Assembly (NCBI GenBank): GCA_029782365.1
Contig: JAKOUW010000240.1
Coordinates: 62,001-126,000 of the forward strand
DNA length: 64,000 nt
DNA from: Chloroflexota bacterium
Lineage (GTDB): Bacteria; Chloroflexota; Anaerolineae; Anaerolineales; UBA4823
Reading direction: 5' to 3'
Below, piece by piece: positions 40,693 to 49,480 of the stretch; the stretch's first letter is position 1, and each line of letters starts with the position of its first letter. Below the pieces are notes generated by a model. That model saw only the letters and a list, made by a program, of their open reading frames with translations, was not told where the DNA came from and did no database searches. Both the position numbers and the translations under genes were made by a program.

Positions 40693-40732
40693 AAACAAAT
40701 CTGCGGGCGCGAATCGCCCGCAGATTTGTTTT
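40693..40732 (+). terminator. terminator of rplI
   Basis: Perfect 17-bp stem AAACAAATCTGCGGGCG (40693-40709) / CGCCCGCAGATTTGTTT (40715-40731), 5-nt loop, then TTTATAAT. Confidence 0.88.
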
Positions 40733-40744
40733 ATAATACCAGCT
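40732..40744 (+). promoter_or_regulatory. -10 box 7 nt before the RodZ-like ATG
   Basis: TATAAT at 40732-40737, overlapping the rplI terminator tail, then 7 nt and the ATG. No Shine-Dalgarno. This would give a leaderless mRNA. The -35 is not consensus. Confidence 0.45.
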
Positions 40745-41998
40745 ATGGAATTAACACCGGGTCAGCAACTGCGCCAGGCGCGTGAAGCGCGCGGGATCCC
40801 TTTGGCTCAAGCCGCCACCGCGACACGCATCCGGCCGCAGTACCTGGAAGCACTGGAACAGGACAATTTCGATCACTTGCCCTCGCTTACTCAGGGACGC
40901 GGATTGCTGCGCTCTTATGCACAGTACCTCCAACTGGATGCTGAAACGCTGCTGCGCGATATGACCGGAGCCGTGCGGCCTGCACCCGTCGCGCCTGCTG
41001 CAGAACCACCAGTCTCAGATATGTTAAACCAGGCGCAAAGCATATTTCGCGAGATCGGAGACCAACTTCGCCGGCAGCGTGAATTGATCGGGCTCTCCCT
41101 GGAGGATGTCGCCCGGTCAACCCACCTGCGTTCCCATCACTTACAGGCCATTGAGGCTGGCAAAATCGATGAATTGCCATCACCTGTCCAGGGGCGCGGC
41201 ATGATCAGCAATTATGCCAATTTCTTGGGTTTTGACAGCGAAAAAGTCTTACTGCGCTTCGCTGATGGACTGCAGGCGGGCCTGGCAGCGCGCCAGGGGC
41301 CGCGCACTGCACTGCCGAAGGAGAGTAAGCCCATCAGACCGCCTTGGATGTTGACTTTGTTTTCGCCTGATATTCTGGTGGCGGCGGTGTTTTTACTGTT
41401 TCTGTTCATTTTTGTTAGCTGGGCAATACTGCGCGTAGCCGATTTCAACGGCCAGCAAAAGGTGAGCCAGACAGCTCCCTCCGTTGCGCAGGTGTTGGCT
41501 CAATCCACTTCCACGCCTCCCCGCGCTGATCCTGGCAGTGCGATCAGCACCGGCACGCCGCCTGCCGCTGCATCAACGCCTGCGCTACCGGCGGATACTG
41601 CCGCCGTCCAGGCCAGTCCCTCAATTCTGCCGCCGACCCTGAATCCTTCGGCGGTCCAGGTGTATGTGGCTGTGCGCCAACGCGCCTGGATGCGCGTGAC
41701 GGTGGACGGCAAAGAAGCTTTTGACGGGCGCGTTGTGCCTGGAGGGGCTTATTTATACTCCGGCGATCAACGGGTTGAGATTTTGACAGGTAATGGGGCG
41801 GCGCTGCAGTTATTTTATAACCGGGTGGACCTGGGGCCTATGGGTATTTTGGGGCAAGTAGTCGAACGGATTTTTACTCCAGAGGGCATGCTGACCCCCA
41901 CGCCTACTGCAACTTTGACCGGACAGCCAACGGCTACCAACACGCCTGCACCGACTCAAACTCCAACACCAACCCCGTCTCCTACGCTGAAACCATAA
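40745..41998 (+). CDS. RodZ-like membrane protein with two HTH domains
   Basis: A 417-residue bitopic protein. The first HTH is at 7-70 (LRQAREARGIPLAQAATATR ... QGRGLLRSYAQYLQL), and a second very similar HTH at about 103-165 (LRRQRELIGLSLEDVARSTH ... QGRGMISNYANFLGF). Usual RodZ has one. One membrane helix lies at about 205-232 (DILVAAVFLLFLFIFVSWAI). A Pro/Ala/Thr linker leads to a DUF4115-like domain (VAVRQRAWMRVTVDGKEAFD ... LFYNRVDLGPMG), and a TPTPTPT tail ends the chain. RodZ links MreB to the envelope. With the duplication the role may be wider. Likely leaderless start. Confidence 0.85.
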   Translation: MELTPGQQLRQAREARGIPLAQAATATRIRPQYLEALEQDNFDHLPSLTQGRGLLRSYAQYLQLDAETLLRDMTGAVRPAPVAPAAEPPVSDMLNQAQSIFREIGDQLRRQRELIGLSLEDVARSTHLRSHHLQAIEAGKIDELPSPVQGRGMISNYANFLGFDSEKVLLRFADGLQAGLAARQGPRTALPKESKPIRPPWMLTLFSPDILVAAVFLLFLFIFVSWAILRVADFNGQQKVSQTAPSVAQVLAQSTSTPPRADPGSAISTGTPPAAASTPALPADTAAVQASPSILPPTLNPSAVQVYVAVRQRAWMRVTVDGKEAFDGRVVPGGAYLYSGDQRVEILTGNGAALQLFYNRVDLGPMGILGQVVERIFTPEGMLTPTPTATLTGQPTATNTPAPTQTPTPTPSPTLKP

Positions 41999-42013
41999 CA
42001 GGAGCAAGCCCGC

Positions 42014-42895
42014 ATGCAGTCATCTTATGTCCTTGTCAATGGCCAGCGTTATCATTATTATCATGCCAACCTTTCTCAGGGGAAACGCCCGGCGCTTTTG
42101 CTGCACGGCCTGGCTTCGAACGGGAGAATATGGGAAAAAACCGTTCCATTCCTGGAACAAGGCGGGCTCGCCATGTATGCCCCCGATTTGCGTGGTCATG
42201 GCTTGAGCGACCAGGCTGAAGATGGCTATGATTTTGATACTATCCTGCAAGACCTGGCGGCGTTTACGAATTTGTGCGATATCGGCCGGCCAGTTATCGT
42301 CGGCCATTCTTGGGGTGCCATGCTGGCAGTCGAGTACGCTGCGCGCTTTGCCATAGGCCCGCGCGCTCCTTCAGCGGTAGTGTTGGTGGACGGCGGAGTG
42401 ATCCAACTTGACGATTTCCCTGGGGCTACCTGGGAAACGACCCGCGAGCGGCTGACCCCGCCTCGCCTGGCTGGTATGCAATTGACCGCTTTCATGGAGC
42501 GGCTTGCTGCGCCAGGTCGACTCTGGCAGCCTGATGATCAAGATAAGGAGATTATCCTCGCGAATTTTGAGGTCAACGAGAACGAGGAAATTGCGCCACA
42601 TCTGAAATTTGACCACCATATGCAAATTGTAGAAGCCATGTGGAATTTCCCGACATATGAGCGGTTTTCCAAGCTGTACTGCCCCGCATTGGCGTTGCCT
42701 TGCCGCCCGGCAGCTCCCGCGGGAGAGGGAGAAAGGGATTTCCTGGCTTTCAAGTCACGAGGCATCGAACGGATTCAACAGGTAAATCCGCATGTCAAAG
42801 TGCATTGGATGGAAGACAGCATCCACGATGTACCTCTGCAGCACCCACAGCAGTTAGTCGAAGCGATTCTGAATTTCTTGGCGGATGTGAAATAA
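42014..42895 (+). CDS. alpha/beta hydrolase
   Basis: A 293-residue alpha/beta-fold hydrolase. LLHGLASNGRIWEKTVPFLE gives the oxyanion HG motif, DLRGHGLSD the strand-4 signature, and VGHSWGAML (about 97-105) the nucleophile elbow with Ser. The likely catalytic His is in MEDSIHDVPLQHPQ near the C-terminus. Substrate unknown, esters or lactones are likely. Start ATG behind GGAGCAAG. It lies 15 nt after the RodZ-like gene and overlaps the next gene by 1 nt (TAATG). Confidence 0.9.
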   Translation: MQSSYVLVNGQRYHYYHANLSQGKRPALLLHGLASNGRIWEKTVPFLEQGGLAMYAPDLRGHGLSDQAEDGYDFDTILQDLAAFTNLCDIGRPVIVGHSWGAMLAVEYAARFAIGPRAPSAVVLVDGGVIQLDDFPGATWETTRERLTPPRLAGMQLTAFMERLAAPGRLWQPDDQDKEIILANFEVNENEEIAPHLKFDHHMQIVEAMWNFPTYERFSKLYCPALALPCRPAAPAGEGERDFLAFKSRGIERIQQVNPHVKVHWMEDSIHDVPLQHPQQLVEAILNFLADVK

Positions 42896-43335
42896 TGTAC
42901 CGGTTGCGGCCGGCCAATCATCAGGATGAGGCGATTATCCGGCGGATGATCCGCCAGGCGAAAATCAATCCTATGGGCCTGGATTGGCGCCGTTTTGTGC
43001 TGGCTGTCACCGAGACAGATGAGATTGTTGGCTGCGGCCAGCTCAAACCGCACCCGGATGGTTCGATCGAGCTGGCCTCCATCGCCGTGATCCCCGCGCA
43101 CCAGCGGCGCGGCGTTGCCCGCATGATCATTGAACACTTGATTGCCCGCCAGCCGCCGCCGCTGTATTTAATGTGTCGGTCGGTACTGCGGCCGTTTTAC
43201 GAACAGTTTGGCTTCCGGGTTTTACAAGAAGCAGAAATGCCGCCATATTTCAAGCGTCTGGTTCGTCTCTTCAAGCCGTTCGCCCGCCTGGCGCCAAAAA
43301 CAGAAGGGCCATTGATCATGCGGCGCACAGGCTGA
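42895..43335 (+). CDS. GNAT acetyltransferase
   Basis: A 146-residue acetyltransferase: MYRLRPANHQDEAIIRRMIR at the start, the acetyl-CoA loop IAVIPAHQRRGVARMIIEHL (Q-R-R-G-V-A) at about 61-80, and the C-terminal SVLRPFYEQFGFRVLQEAEM. The start overlaps the hydrolase stop by one base, so translation is coupled. Upstream in-frame codons lie in the hydrolase and are not used. Substrate unknown. Confidence 0.9.
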   Translation: MYRLRPANHQDEAIIRRMIRQAKINPMGLDWRRFVLAVTETDEIVGCGQLKPHPDGSIELASIAVIPAHQRRGVARMIIEHLIARQPPPLYLMCRSVLRPFYEQFGFRVLQEAEMPPYFKRLVRLFKPFARLAPKTEGPLIMRRTG

Positions 43336-43356
43336 CCGTTGCGGTCGGCCTGTGCG
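43324..43356. terminator. hairpin between convergent genes
   Basis: CGCACAGGC / GCCTGTGCG (43324-43332 with 43348-43356) with an inner GACCG/CGGTC stem. Only short T runs flank it (ATTTGGTTT). Probable bidirectional terminator, weaker than the others. Confidence 0.6.
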
Positions 43357-43364
43357 ATTTGGTT

Positions 43365-44219
43365 TCATGCGAACAAAGACTCATAGGCCTGTGCAGAATC
43401 GATCAGGCTTTCTTGTTCCTGGGCGGAGAGAGGTGTGAAGGCTTCACAGGCTTGCAGAACAAGGGGCAGGAGATTGATATCTCCTGCTGTGCAAATCCCG
43501 CTGACATCTTGCGAAAGGGCAAAGTTTACCGCCGCCTGGATTTGATCTGCCTGGCTGAACGGTTCATACCAGGTTGTGTGGCTGTGAACTTCCTGTTTCC
43601 AAGGCCCTTTGGTGATCGACTTGATCACCATAGTGCCCACATTGCGCCGCCGGCATTCGGCGAGCAGCCGCTCGCTGTTCTGGCGATAGAGCGGATTGGC
43701 ATAGAGGACAAAATTGAGCGGAAACAGCACCGAATCAAAGTCGAAGCGGCGCAGGGCTTCCAGGTATATGGCCGGCGCATCGATGCCGTGTCCGGTAATG
43801 CCAATATATTTCAGAAGACCTTGCTGGCGGGCTTCTAAAACGGCTTCGAGAGCGCCGCCAGGATTAAAGATCTCGTCCAGTTCAGCCATCTGAGTCACCG
43901 CATGAAACTGGTATAGATCAAAATGGTCGAGTTGGAGCAGTTTGAGGGATCGCCGCAGTTCGGCGGCCGCGCCAGCGCGGCTGCGTTGCATTGTTTTGCA
44001 GCCGACAAAGAATTTTCCTGGGTAGTGCGCCAGAATCGGCCCCATCCTGGCTTCAGCTTCGCCGTATGATGGGGCGACATCAATATGATTAACCCCCGCA
44101 CCAAGCACTTTTTCAAATGTCTCCTCGGCGCGAGCAGGCGAGATCTGCCAGAATGCCGCTGCCCCAAAGATAGCGATTGTGCTGGCATGGCCGGTGCGGC
44201 CAAAGGGACGTGTTTGCAT
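43365..44219 (-). CDS. aldo/keto reductase
   Basis: A 284-residue (alpha/beta)8 oxidoreductase: RPFGRTGHASTIAIFGAAAF, HIDVAPSYGEAEARMGPILA (with the catalytic Asp and Tyr), KFFVGCKTMQRSRAGAAAEL (catalytic Lys), and LDHFDLYQFHAVTQM (catalytic His). The C-terminal half shows the NADPH site (GTMVIKSITKGPWKQ). It reduces aldehydes or ketones, substrate unknown. It starts 3 nt after the GMC oxidoreductase stop and is the last of a four-gene operon. Confidence 0.92.
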   Translation of the reverse strand: MQTRPFGRTGHASTIAIFGAAAFWQISPARAEETFEKVLGAGVNHIDVAPSYGEAEARMGPILAHYPGKFFVGCKTMQRSRAGAAAELRRSLKLLQLDHFDLYQFHAVTQMAELDEIFNPGGALEAVLEARQQGLLKYIGITGHGIDAPAIYLEALRRFDFDSVLFPLNFVLYANPLYRQNSERLLAECRRRNVGTMVIKSITKGPWKQEVHSHTTWYEPFSQADQIQAAVNFALSQDVSGICTAGDINLLPLVLQACEAFTPLSAQEQESLIDSAQAYESLFA

Positions 44220-44222
44220 GGC

Positions 44223-45893
44223 TTACTCCTTGAAAGTGGAAGGCGATAATTTGTAGGTCAGGTTCAAGGCAGGTCGAACCGCGGCGCCGGGTTTGGGAGG
44301 CACTTTGCTCATGGCATATTCAGCCAGAGCGGTGATCGTCAGGCTGGGATTTACTCCCGGATTACCAGGCATGATCGAGCCATCGACGACATATAACCCG
44401 GGGTAATTGTGTACTTGGCAATCCAGACCGATCACGCCTTCATTCGCATCGATACCGAACGGCACACCGCCCAGGATGTGAGCTGTAATCGGGATTTTAA
44501 ACAGGCTTTCGTTAATTGAACCTGCGGGAATACCGTTGGTTTTTCCGGCAAAGGCGCGCGATACCTGGTGACCGATTGGAAGCATGATAGGGATAGCATT
44601 GTTTTTGTCAACAGCAGATACAAGACCCTTTGACCATAACGTAAACAAGCTGCGTCCCAGGTGCATCTGGATGTGATTATCCACGGTCTGCATCACCAGC
44701 AAAATTGTGGTGCGGCGCGCCCAGCCGGGGCGCAGATGGGTGATGGCAAAATCCAGCGGACGGGTGATAATTTGCGCCACGGTCTTGACAAAGCGCATTG
44801 GCACCGAATCGTCTTTCTCCACCAGCGGCCCGCTGAGGAAACGAATCAGCGAAGATCCGGCAGGATAGCGCACCGGTTCGATCGAGGTCACTTCGTCGGC
44901 GTTGAAGATCGAGGTGATTGCAACGCCTTTGGAATAATCTGTATCCAGGCGTCGAGCTGTGGATCCTAGCAAAGACTCGCTGTTCGTGCGCACCATATCT
45001 CCCAGGCGTTTCGAGATACCGGGCAGTGAACGGGTGATATCACGGCAGCGAAATAAAATCCGCATGGTGCCCAGCGCCCCGGCAGAGAAGATGACATTGC
45101 GAGTGCGCACGGTTTTCTTCGCCTTGGGCAACCAGTTGGTGGTGCTGTGGTATTCTACTTCATAACGCGCGCCGTCTGGTTGGTTGGGCGGCAGCGGGCG
45201 CACATCGCTGACTTGAGATTCGGCCCGCACCTCAGCTCCCCATTTTTCTGCAAAATACAGGTAGTTCTTAACGAGAGTGTTCTTGGCATTGTACCGGCAG
45301 CCCACCATACAGCCCCCGCACTGATTGCAGGCATTGCGCCTTGGACCTTCACCGCCGAAGTAGGGGTCTTCATATTCCTGACCTTCTGTGCCGGGTTCTC
45401 CGAAGAAAGTGCCAACCGGGGTCGGCCGGAAAGTGGCGTCGGTGCCCAGTTCGGCGGCAATTTCCTTGATCACCTGGTCTGCAGGCCACAGACGCGGGTT
45501 TGTCGTCACACCCAGCATGCGGCAGGCTGTTTCGTAATGGGGCATGAGCTCTTTTTTCCAATCGGCCAGGTGTTTCCAGGCAGGGTTTTCGAAAAGCCTG
45601 TCATTGGGCACCATCAGTACGTTGGCATATCCCAGGCTGCCCCCACCGACGCCGCTGCCGTGCAAGGCTAAGACATGCCGGAAAAAGCTGAACTGCAAAA
45701 TGCCAAAAAAACGCATTTTGGGCATCCAGAGATATTTGAACACATTCCAGTTTGTTTTGGCAAAATCGTTGTCACGAAAACGCTTGCCGCGCTCCAGCAC
45801 CAGGACGGAATAACCTTTTTCTGTCAGGCGCATGGCGGAAACACTGCCGCCAAATCCTGAGCCGACGATCACAAAATCAAAAATATCAGACAT
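44223..45893 (-). CDS. GMC-type FAD oxidoreductase, cholesterol-oxidase-like
   Basis: A 556-residue flavoprotein. The FAD dinucleotide loop FDFVIVGSGFGGSVSAMRLT is at 5-24, and HGSGVGGGSLGYANVLM near 80 is the second GMC landmark. A Cys-rich segment CNQCGGCMVGCRYNAKNTLV (about 190-209) is present, which occurs in GMC enzymes carrying an iron-sulfur-like insert. The C-terminus has the flavin-binding YVVDGSIMPGNPGVNPSLTI. It oxidises an alcohol, often a sterol or long-chain alcohol, with unknown acceptor. The start is the ATG behind GGGAG. A TTG 10 codons earlier overlaps the thiolase. Confidence 0.88.
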   Translation of the reverse strand: MSDIFDFVIVGSGFGGSVSAMRLTEKGYSVLVLERGKRFRDNDFAKTNWNVFKYLWMPKMRFFGILQFSFFRHVLALHGSGVGGGSLGYANVLMVPNDRLFENPAWKHLADWKKELMPHYETACRMLGVTTNPRLWPADQVIKEIAAELGTDATFRPTPVGTFFGEPGTEGQEYEDPYFGGEGPRRNACNQCGGCMVGCRYNAKNTLVKNYLYFAEKWGAEVRAESQVSDVRPLPPNQPDGARYEVEYHSTTNWLPKAKKTVRTRNVIFSAGALGTMRILFRCRDITRSLPGISKRLGDMVRTNSESLLGSTARRLDTDYSKGVAITSIFNADEVTSIEPVRYPAGSSLIRFLSGPLVEKDDSVPMRFVKTVAQIITRPLDFAITHLRPGWARRTTILLVMQTVDNHIQMHLGRSLFTLWSKGLVSAVDKNNAIPIMLPIGHQVSRAFAGKTNGIPAGSINESLFKIPITAHILGGVPFGIDANEGVIGLDCQVHNYPGLYVVDGSIMPGNPGVNPSLTITALAEYAMSKVPPKPGAAVRPALNLTYKLSPSTFKE

Positions 45894-45906
45894 ATTCTCC
45901 CGACTT

Positions 45907-47115
45907 TCAAGATTCCAATTCAACAGCCATTGTTACTGCCTCGGCGCCTCCCAGGCAAAGACCTGCAACACCGCGCTGCAGACCGCGCTCCTTGAGGGCG
46001 TAAATCAGGGTAGCCAGCAAGCGCGCTCCGCTGGCACCAATGGGATGTCCCAGGGCAATTGCACCACCGTTGACATTCACTTTTGACCAATCCCAACCCA
46101 ACTCTGCCAGGGCTTTGCCGTTTGCCAGCACCTGTGCGGCAAAGGCTTCGTTCAACTCAATCAAATCCACCTGCTGCAGCGACCAACCGGTTTTTTTCAG
46201 CAAAACCGGGATGGCATGAGCAGGCGCATCGAAAAGATATTTCGGCGCTACTGCTGCCTGGGCATAGCCAACGATGCGCGCCAGGGGTTTTCGCCTTTTG
46301 GCCTGGGCCCAGGCCCGGCTGCTGACGACCAGGGCGGCCGCGCCATCATTTAAACCCGGTGCGTTGCCCGCCGTCACTTTGCCATCTTTGGCGAAGGCAG
46401 GTTTTAACTTCGCCAGCGACTCCAGGCTGGTATCGCGGCGCGGCGACTCATCGGCGGTGAACAAAGTCACTTCACCTTTTTTCCCCGGTATTTCAATGGA
46501 AACGATTTCAGCCTGGAAGCGACCTGCTTCTTGCGCAGCGACCGCTTTTTGGTGGCTGGCCAGGGCAAACTCATCCATCGCCTGACGGGAAATATCGAAC
46601 TCCGCGGCGATAAACTCGGCCGCATTGCCCATGCCCCAATTTTCAAATGGATCCCACAGGCCATCGTTCAGCAAGGCATCAGTGAGCTGGGCATGCCCAT
46701 AACGCAGCGCGCCACTGCGCCCGTCGACCAGGTAAGGCGCCCGGCTCATGTTTTCCATACCGCCAGCGACGAACAATTCTCCATCCCCGGCACGCACTGC
46801 CTGGGCAGCCAGCATGGCGGCTTTCAGGCCTGAACCGCAGACTTTGTTGAGCGTGGTAGCTGAGACGCTGGGTGGCAGCCCGGCAAAAATGGCTGCCTGC
46901 CGGGCTGGAGCCTGGCCCAAGCCTGCACTGACCACATTGCCCATCAGCACCTCCTGGATTTCCGCCGGGTTTTCAATGCCAGCGCGCTCAACGGCGGCTT
47001 TGATCACCAAAGCTCCTAAACGCGGGGCGGCAAGACCGCTGAGCGCACCCTGGAATTTCCCAAAAGGCGTGCGAACAGCGCTCAAGATCACAGGCTCTTG
47101 CGCATGGTTTGCCAT
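45907..47115 (-). CDS. acetyl-CoA acetyltransferase (thiolase)
   Basis: A 402-residue thiolase. The acyl-accepting Cys is in NKVCGSGLKAAMLAAQ (about C89), the His in NGGAIALGHPIGASGARLLA (about 353), and the second Cys in GLCLGGAEAVTMAVE (about 384). The usual C-I-G-G-G-M-G is altered to C-L-G-G-A-E. It condenses or cleaves acetoacetyl-CoA or longer 3-ketoacyl-CoA. ATG behind GGAGAG. Operon: HIT, thiolase, GMC oxidoreductase, aldo/keto reductase. Confidence 0.94.
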   Translation of the reverse strand: MANHAQEPVILSAVRTPFGKFQGALSGLAAPRLGALVIKAAVERAGIENPAEIQEVLMGNVVSAGLGQAPARQAAIFAGLPPSVSATTLNKVCGSGLKAAMLAAQAVRAGDGELFVAGGMENMSRAPYLVDGRSGALRYGHAQLTDALLNDGLWDPFENWGMGNAAEFIAAEFDISRQAMDEFALASHQKAVAAQEAGRFQAEIVSIEIPGKKGEVTLFTADESPRRDTSLESLAKLKPAFAKDGKVTAGNAPGLNDGAAALVVSSRAWAQAKRRKPLARIVGYAQAAVAPKYLFDAPAHAIPVLLKKTGWSLQQVDLIELNEAFAAQVLANGKALAELGWDWSKVNVNGGAIALGHPIGASGARLLATLIYALKERGLQRGVAGLCLGGAEAVTMAVELES

Positions 47116-47146
47116 GAAAAACTCTCCTTCTTTGGATCGGTTTTGA

Positions 47147-47638
47147 TTACTTCTTCAGGTTGTCCCAGGCAGCTTTTAACCGCAGATAACTATCTTCCAA
47201 AGCTTCTGGGAGCACACGCGTCATGCTCAGTGTGGACATGAAATTGGTGTCGCCGTTCCAACGCGGCACGATGTGCATATGAATATGTTCGGCAATTCCT
47301 GCACCGCCAGCGCTGCCAATGTTGAAACCCAGGTTGAACCCCTGCGGCTGGTAAACATCATGAATGATTTTCAACGCCAGGTTCGTCAGCTCCATTATCT
47401 CGGCGCGGCCGGCCGGGTCGAGGCCATCCAGGGTATTGGTGTGCAGGTATGGCACGACCATCAGATGCCCGCTGGTGTAGGGAAAGCGGTTCAAGATTAC
47501 ATAAGCTAAGGAACTGCGAAACAGCACCAGGTTTTCAGGGCCATCAGCCTGTTCTGGAGCCACGCAAAACACACAACCAGGATCTTTTTTTGTGCTTTGG
47601 ATGTATGCCATTCGCCAGGGAGACCAGAGGTATTCCAA
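47147..47638 (-). CDS. HIT-family nucleotide hydrolase/phosphorylase
   Basis: A 163-residue HIT protein. The opening LWSPWRMAYIQ and CVFC (22-25, zinc-type pair) are typical of the Ap4A-phosphorylase-like branch, and the histidine triad HIHMHIVPRW is at about 118-127, followed by the W-N-G-D-T-N-F-M segment. It splits dinucleoside polyphosphates or nucleotide adducts. The start is TTG behind GGAG because the family begins with these residues. ATG is available at codon 10. First gene of the leftward operon. Confidence 0.92.
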   Translation of the reverse strand: MEYLWSPWRMAYIQSTKKDPGCVFCVAPEQADGPENLVLFRSSLAYVILNRFPYTSGHLMVVPYLHTNTLDGLDPAGRAEIMELTNLALKIIHDVYQPQGFNLGFNIGSAGGAGIAEHIHMHIVPRWNGDTNFMSTLSMTRVLPEALEDSYLRLKAAWDNLKK

Positions 47639-47769
47639 GATGCCGCTCCATCAGGGCAGCGCCAGTGTGTAATGGAGAAATAACTGCTGGCCAGACCGCT
47701 GCTCTCTAGTAGTATTTTAGCAAAGAATCCAAGAATTCGGAATAGGCGCGGGGGCAGGATGATAAAAAG

Positions 47770-47798
47770 TTGACAGGCTGCCATAACCGGGGTATGCT
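47770..47798 (+). promoter_or_regulatory. promoter of xseA, probably leaderless
   Basis: TTGACA (47770-47775), 17 nt, TATGCT (47793-47798), and only 8 nt to the ATG. Transcription is predicted to start at or 1-2 nt before the start codon. No Shine-Dalgarno. Confidence 0.8.
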
Positions 47799-47806
47799 TT
47801 ATTTTC

Positions 47807-49048
47807 ATGACACAGAGCTCAATGTTTCCACCTGCCGCAGTATCAGTCAGTGAATTGACCGGTTATGTGCGTTCAATCCTGGAAGGCGATGATGGGCTGC
47901 AAGATATTTGGGTGCGCGGCGAAGTTTCTAATTTTTCGCGCCCCGCATCAGGTCATCTCTACTTCACATTGAAAGACCAGGGTGCGTCTTTACGATGTGT
48001 GATGTGGCGCAGTTCTGCTGCACGGCAGTCGTTTTTGCCAGGCGATGGGGCGGCAATCCTGGTGCACGGTGCAATCGGTGTTTATGAAGCTGGCGGCCAA
48101 TACCAGTTGTACGCCGATGCAATCCGCCCGGCAGGCGAGGGAGCTTTATACCAGGAATTCATGCGCCTGAAAGCCCGTTTGGAGGCGCAGGGCTTGTTTG
48201 CCACAGAGCGCAAGAGACCAATTCCGGTCCGCCCCAGCCGCATCGGCATCGTCACATCGGCGACAGGCGCTGCCTTGCGCGATATGCTGAAAACCATCGG
48301 TCGGCGGTATCCGCTGGTGGAGGTTGTTTTGGCCCCTTGTGCTGTGCAGGGCGATGAGGCTCCAGCCGGGATTGTAGCGGCGCTCCAGGCTTTAAACAAC
48401 CTGGATCCCAGACCAGACACAATACTTTTGGCGCGCGGCGGCGGTTCGATTGAAGATTTATGGGCATTTAACGATGAGCGCGTGGCGAATGCCATTTTTG
48501 CTTCGACCTCGCCAGTGATCAGCGGCGTGGGGCACGAAACCGATTTTACTATAGCCGATTTTGTGGCTGACCTGCGCGCCCCAACACCGACTGCTGCTGC
48601 CGAGCTGGCAACACCTGACCATGCTGAACTGCGCCAGGCATTAGCCGATCGTTCTGCACGCCTGCAGCGCGCCAGCCAGGCAGTCATCCTTGGTTTACGC
48701 CGGGAGCTATCTGAAGTGCAACACCGCTTTGTTTCCCGTTCGCCAGCCACCCGCTTGCGCTCCGAAAAACAATACCTGGATGAATTTACCGCTCGCCTGG
48801 TGCGTTCGGCAGGTTACCGACTGGGTTTGCAACGCTCGGATCTGGCCAGCCTGGCTGCACGCTTGCTGACATTGAATCCACTGCATGTTTTACAGCGCGG
48901 GTATGTGATGGTCAGCCGGCCAGATGGTCGTTTTATCTCGCATGCCAGCGAGGTGGCGCCAGGCGATTTATTGCAACTTCAGTTCCAGGATGGCGAACAG
49001 TCGGTGCAGGTATTAGATAACGGTTTTTCACCTTTAGGAGACGAATAG
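47807..49048 (+). CDS. xseA: exodeoxyribonuclease VII large subunit
   Basis: A 413-residue protein: VSELTGYVRSILEGDDGLQD and VWVRGEVSNF-like OB fold (here IWVRGEVSNFSRPASGHLYF) at the start, then the catalytic region with IGIVTSATGAALRDMLKTIG, ILLARGGGSIEDLWAFNDE, VISGVGHETDFTIADFVAD and RAPTPTAAAELATPD. It degrades single-stranded DNA to oligonucleotides together with XseB. Full length. The frame upstream gives no other start and the promoter suggests a leaderless message. Followed without gap by a membrane protein gene. Confidence 0.96.
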   Translation: MTQSSMFPPAAVSVSELTGYVRSILEGDDGLQDIWVRGEVSNFSRPASGHLYFTLKDQGASLRCVMWRSSAARQSFLPGDGAAILVHGAIGVYEAGGQYQLYADAIRPAGEGALYQEFMRLKARLEAQGLFATERKRPIPVRPSRIGIVTSATGAALRDMLKTIGRRYPLVEVVLAPCAVQGDEAPAGIVAALQALNNLDPRPDTILLARGGGSIEDLWAFNDERVANAIFASTSPVISGVGHETDFTIADFVADLRAPTPTAAAELATPDHAELRQALADRSARLQRASQAVILGLRRELSEVQHRFVSRSPATRLRSEKQYLDEFTARLVRSAGYRLGLQRSDLASLAARLLTLNPLHVLQRGYVMVSRPDGRFISHASEVAPGDLLQLQFQDGEQSVQVLDNGFSPLGDE

Positions 49049-49480
49049 GTGGATCCCTCCAGCGTCAATGTGGATGATAACGAATTTTCTGCTTTGTTGG
49101 AATCGATGGAGCAAAAAATCCTGGCGGCGCGCGCCAGCTTTGCCGACCAGGCTTTCAGCATTGGCTGCAGCGCTTTGCTGGTGCCGATGGGATTGGTTTT
49201 TGGTTTGTTATTCCTTTTTGGGGTGCGCAGTTGGGCAGGCATGGCAATTGTCGCCGTGATGGAGATCATCTCAGCTTTAATCCTGGCGGTTTTTTTTGCT
49301 ACCCGTTCCCAATTAGCAGCCGGGAAGCGCGAGTTCGAAGCCAATGTTCTTCCTCAGTTGAACGCGTATGCTGCTGATCATCACCTGTCCATCGAGCAGG
49401 TGAAAAGTATGGCGGCTATAAAATTAGCGCCCGATTCCTACCTCGGGGCGTATATTCAAGCTTTGTCCGGGAGTGAATAA
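49049..49480 (+). CDS. small membrane protein inserted between xseA and xseB
   Basis: A 143-residue protein. Residues 1-32 are soluble, two membrane helices follow at about 36-58 (IGCSALLVPMGLVFGLLFLF) and 63-87 (AGMAIVAVMEIISALILAVF), and the C-terminal 50 residues are soluble and helical. The GTG start lies directly after the xseA stop, with TTTAGGAG as its ribosome site in xseA, and xseB begins 1 nt after this gene's stop. It is therefore co-expressed with both exonuclease subunits. Function unknown. Confidence 0.75.
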   Translation: MDPSSVNVDDNEFSALLESMEQKILAARASFADQAFSIGCSALLVPMGLVFGLLFLFGVRSWAGMAIVAVMEIISALILAVFFATRSQLAAGKREFEANVLPQLNAYAADHHLSIEQVKSMAAIKLAPDSYLGAYIQALSGSE

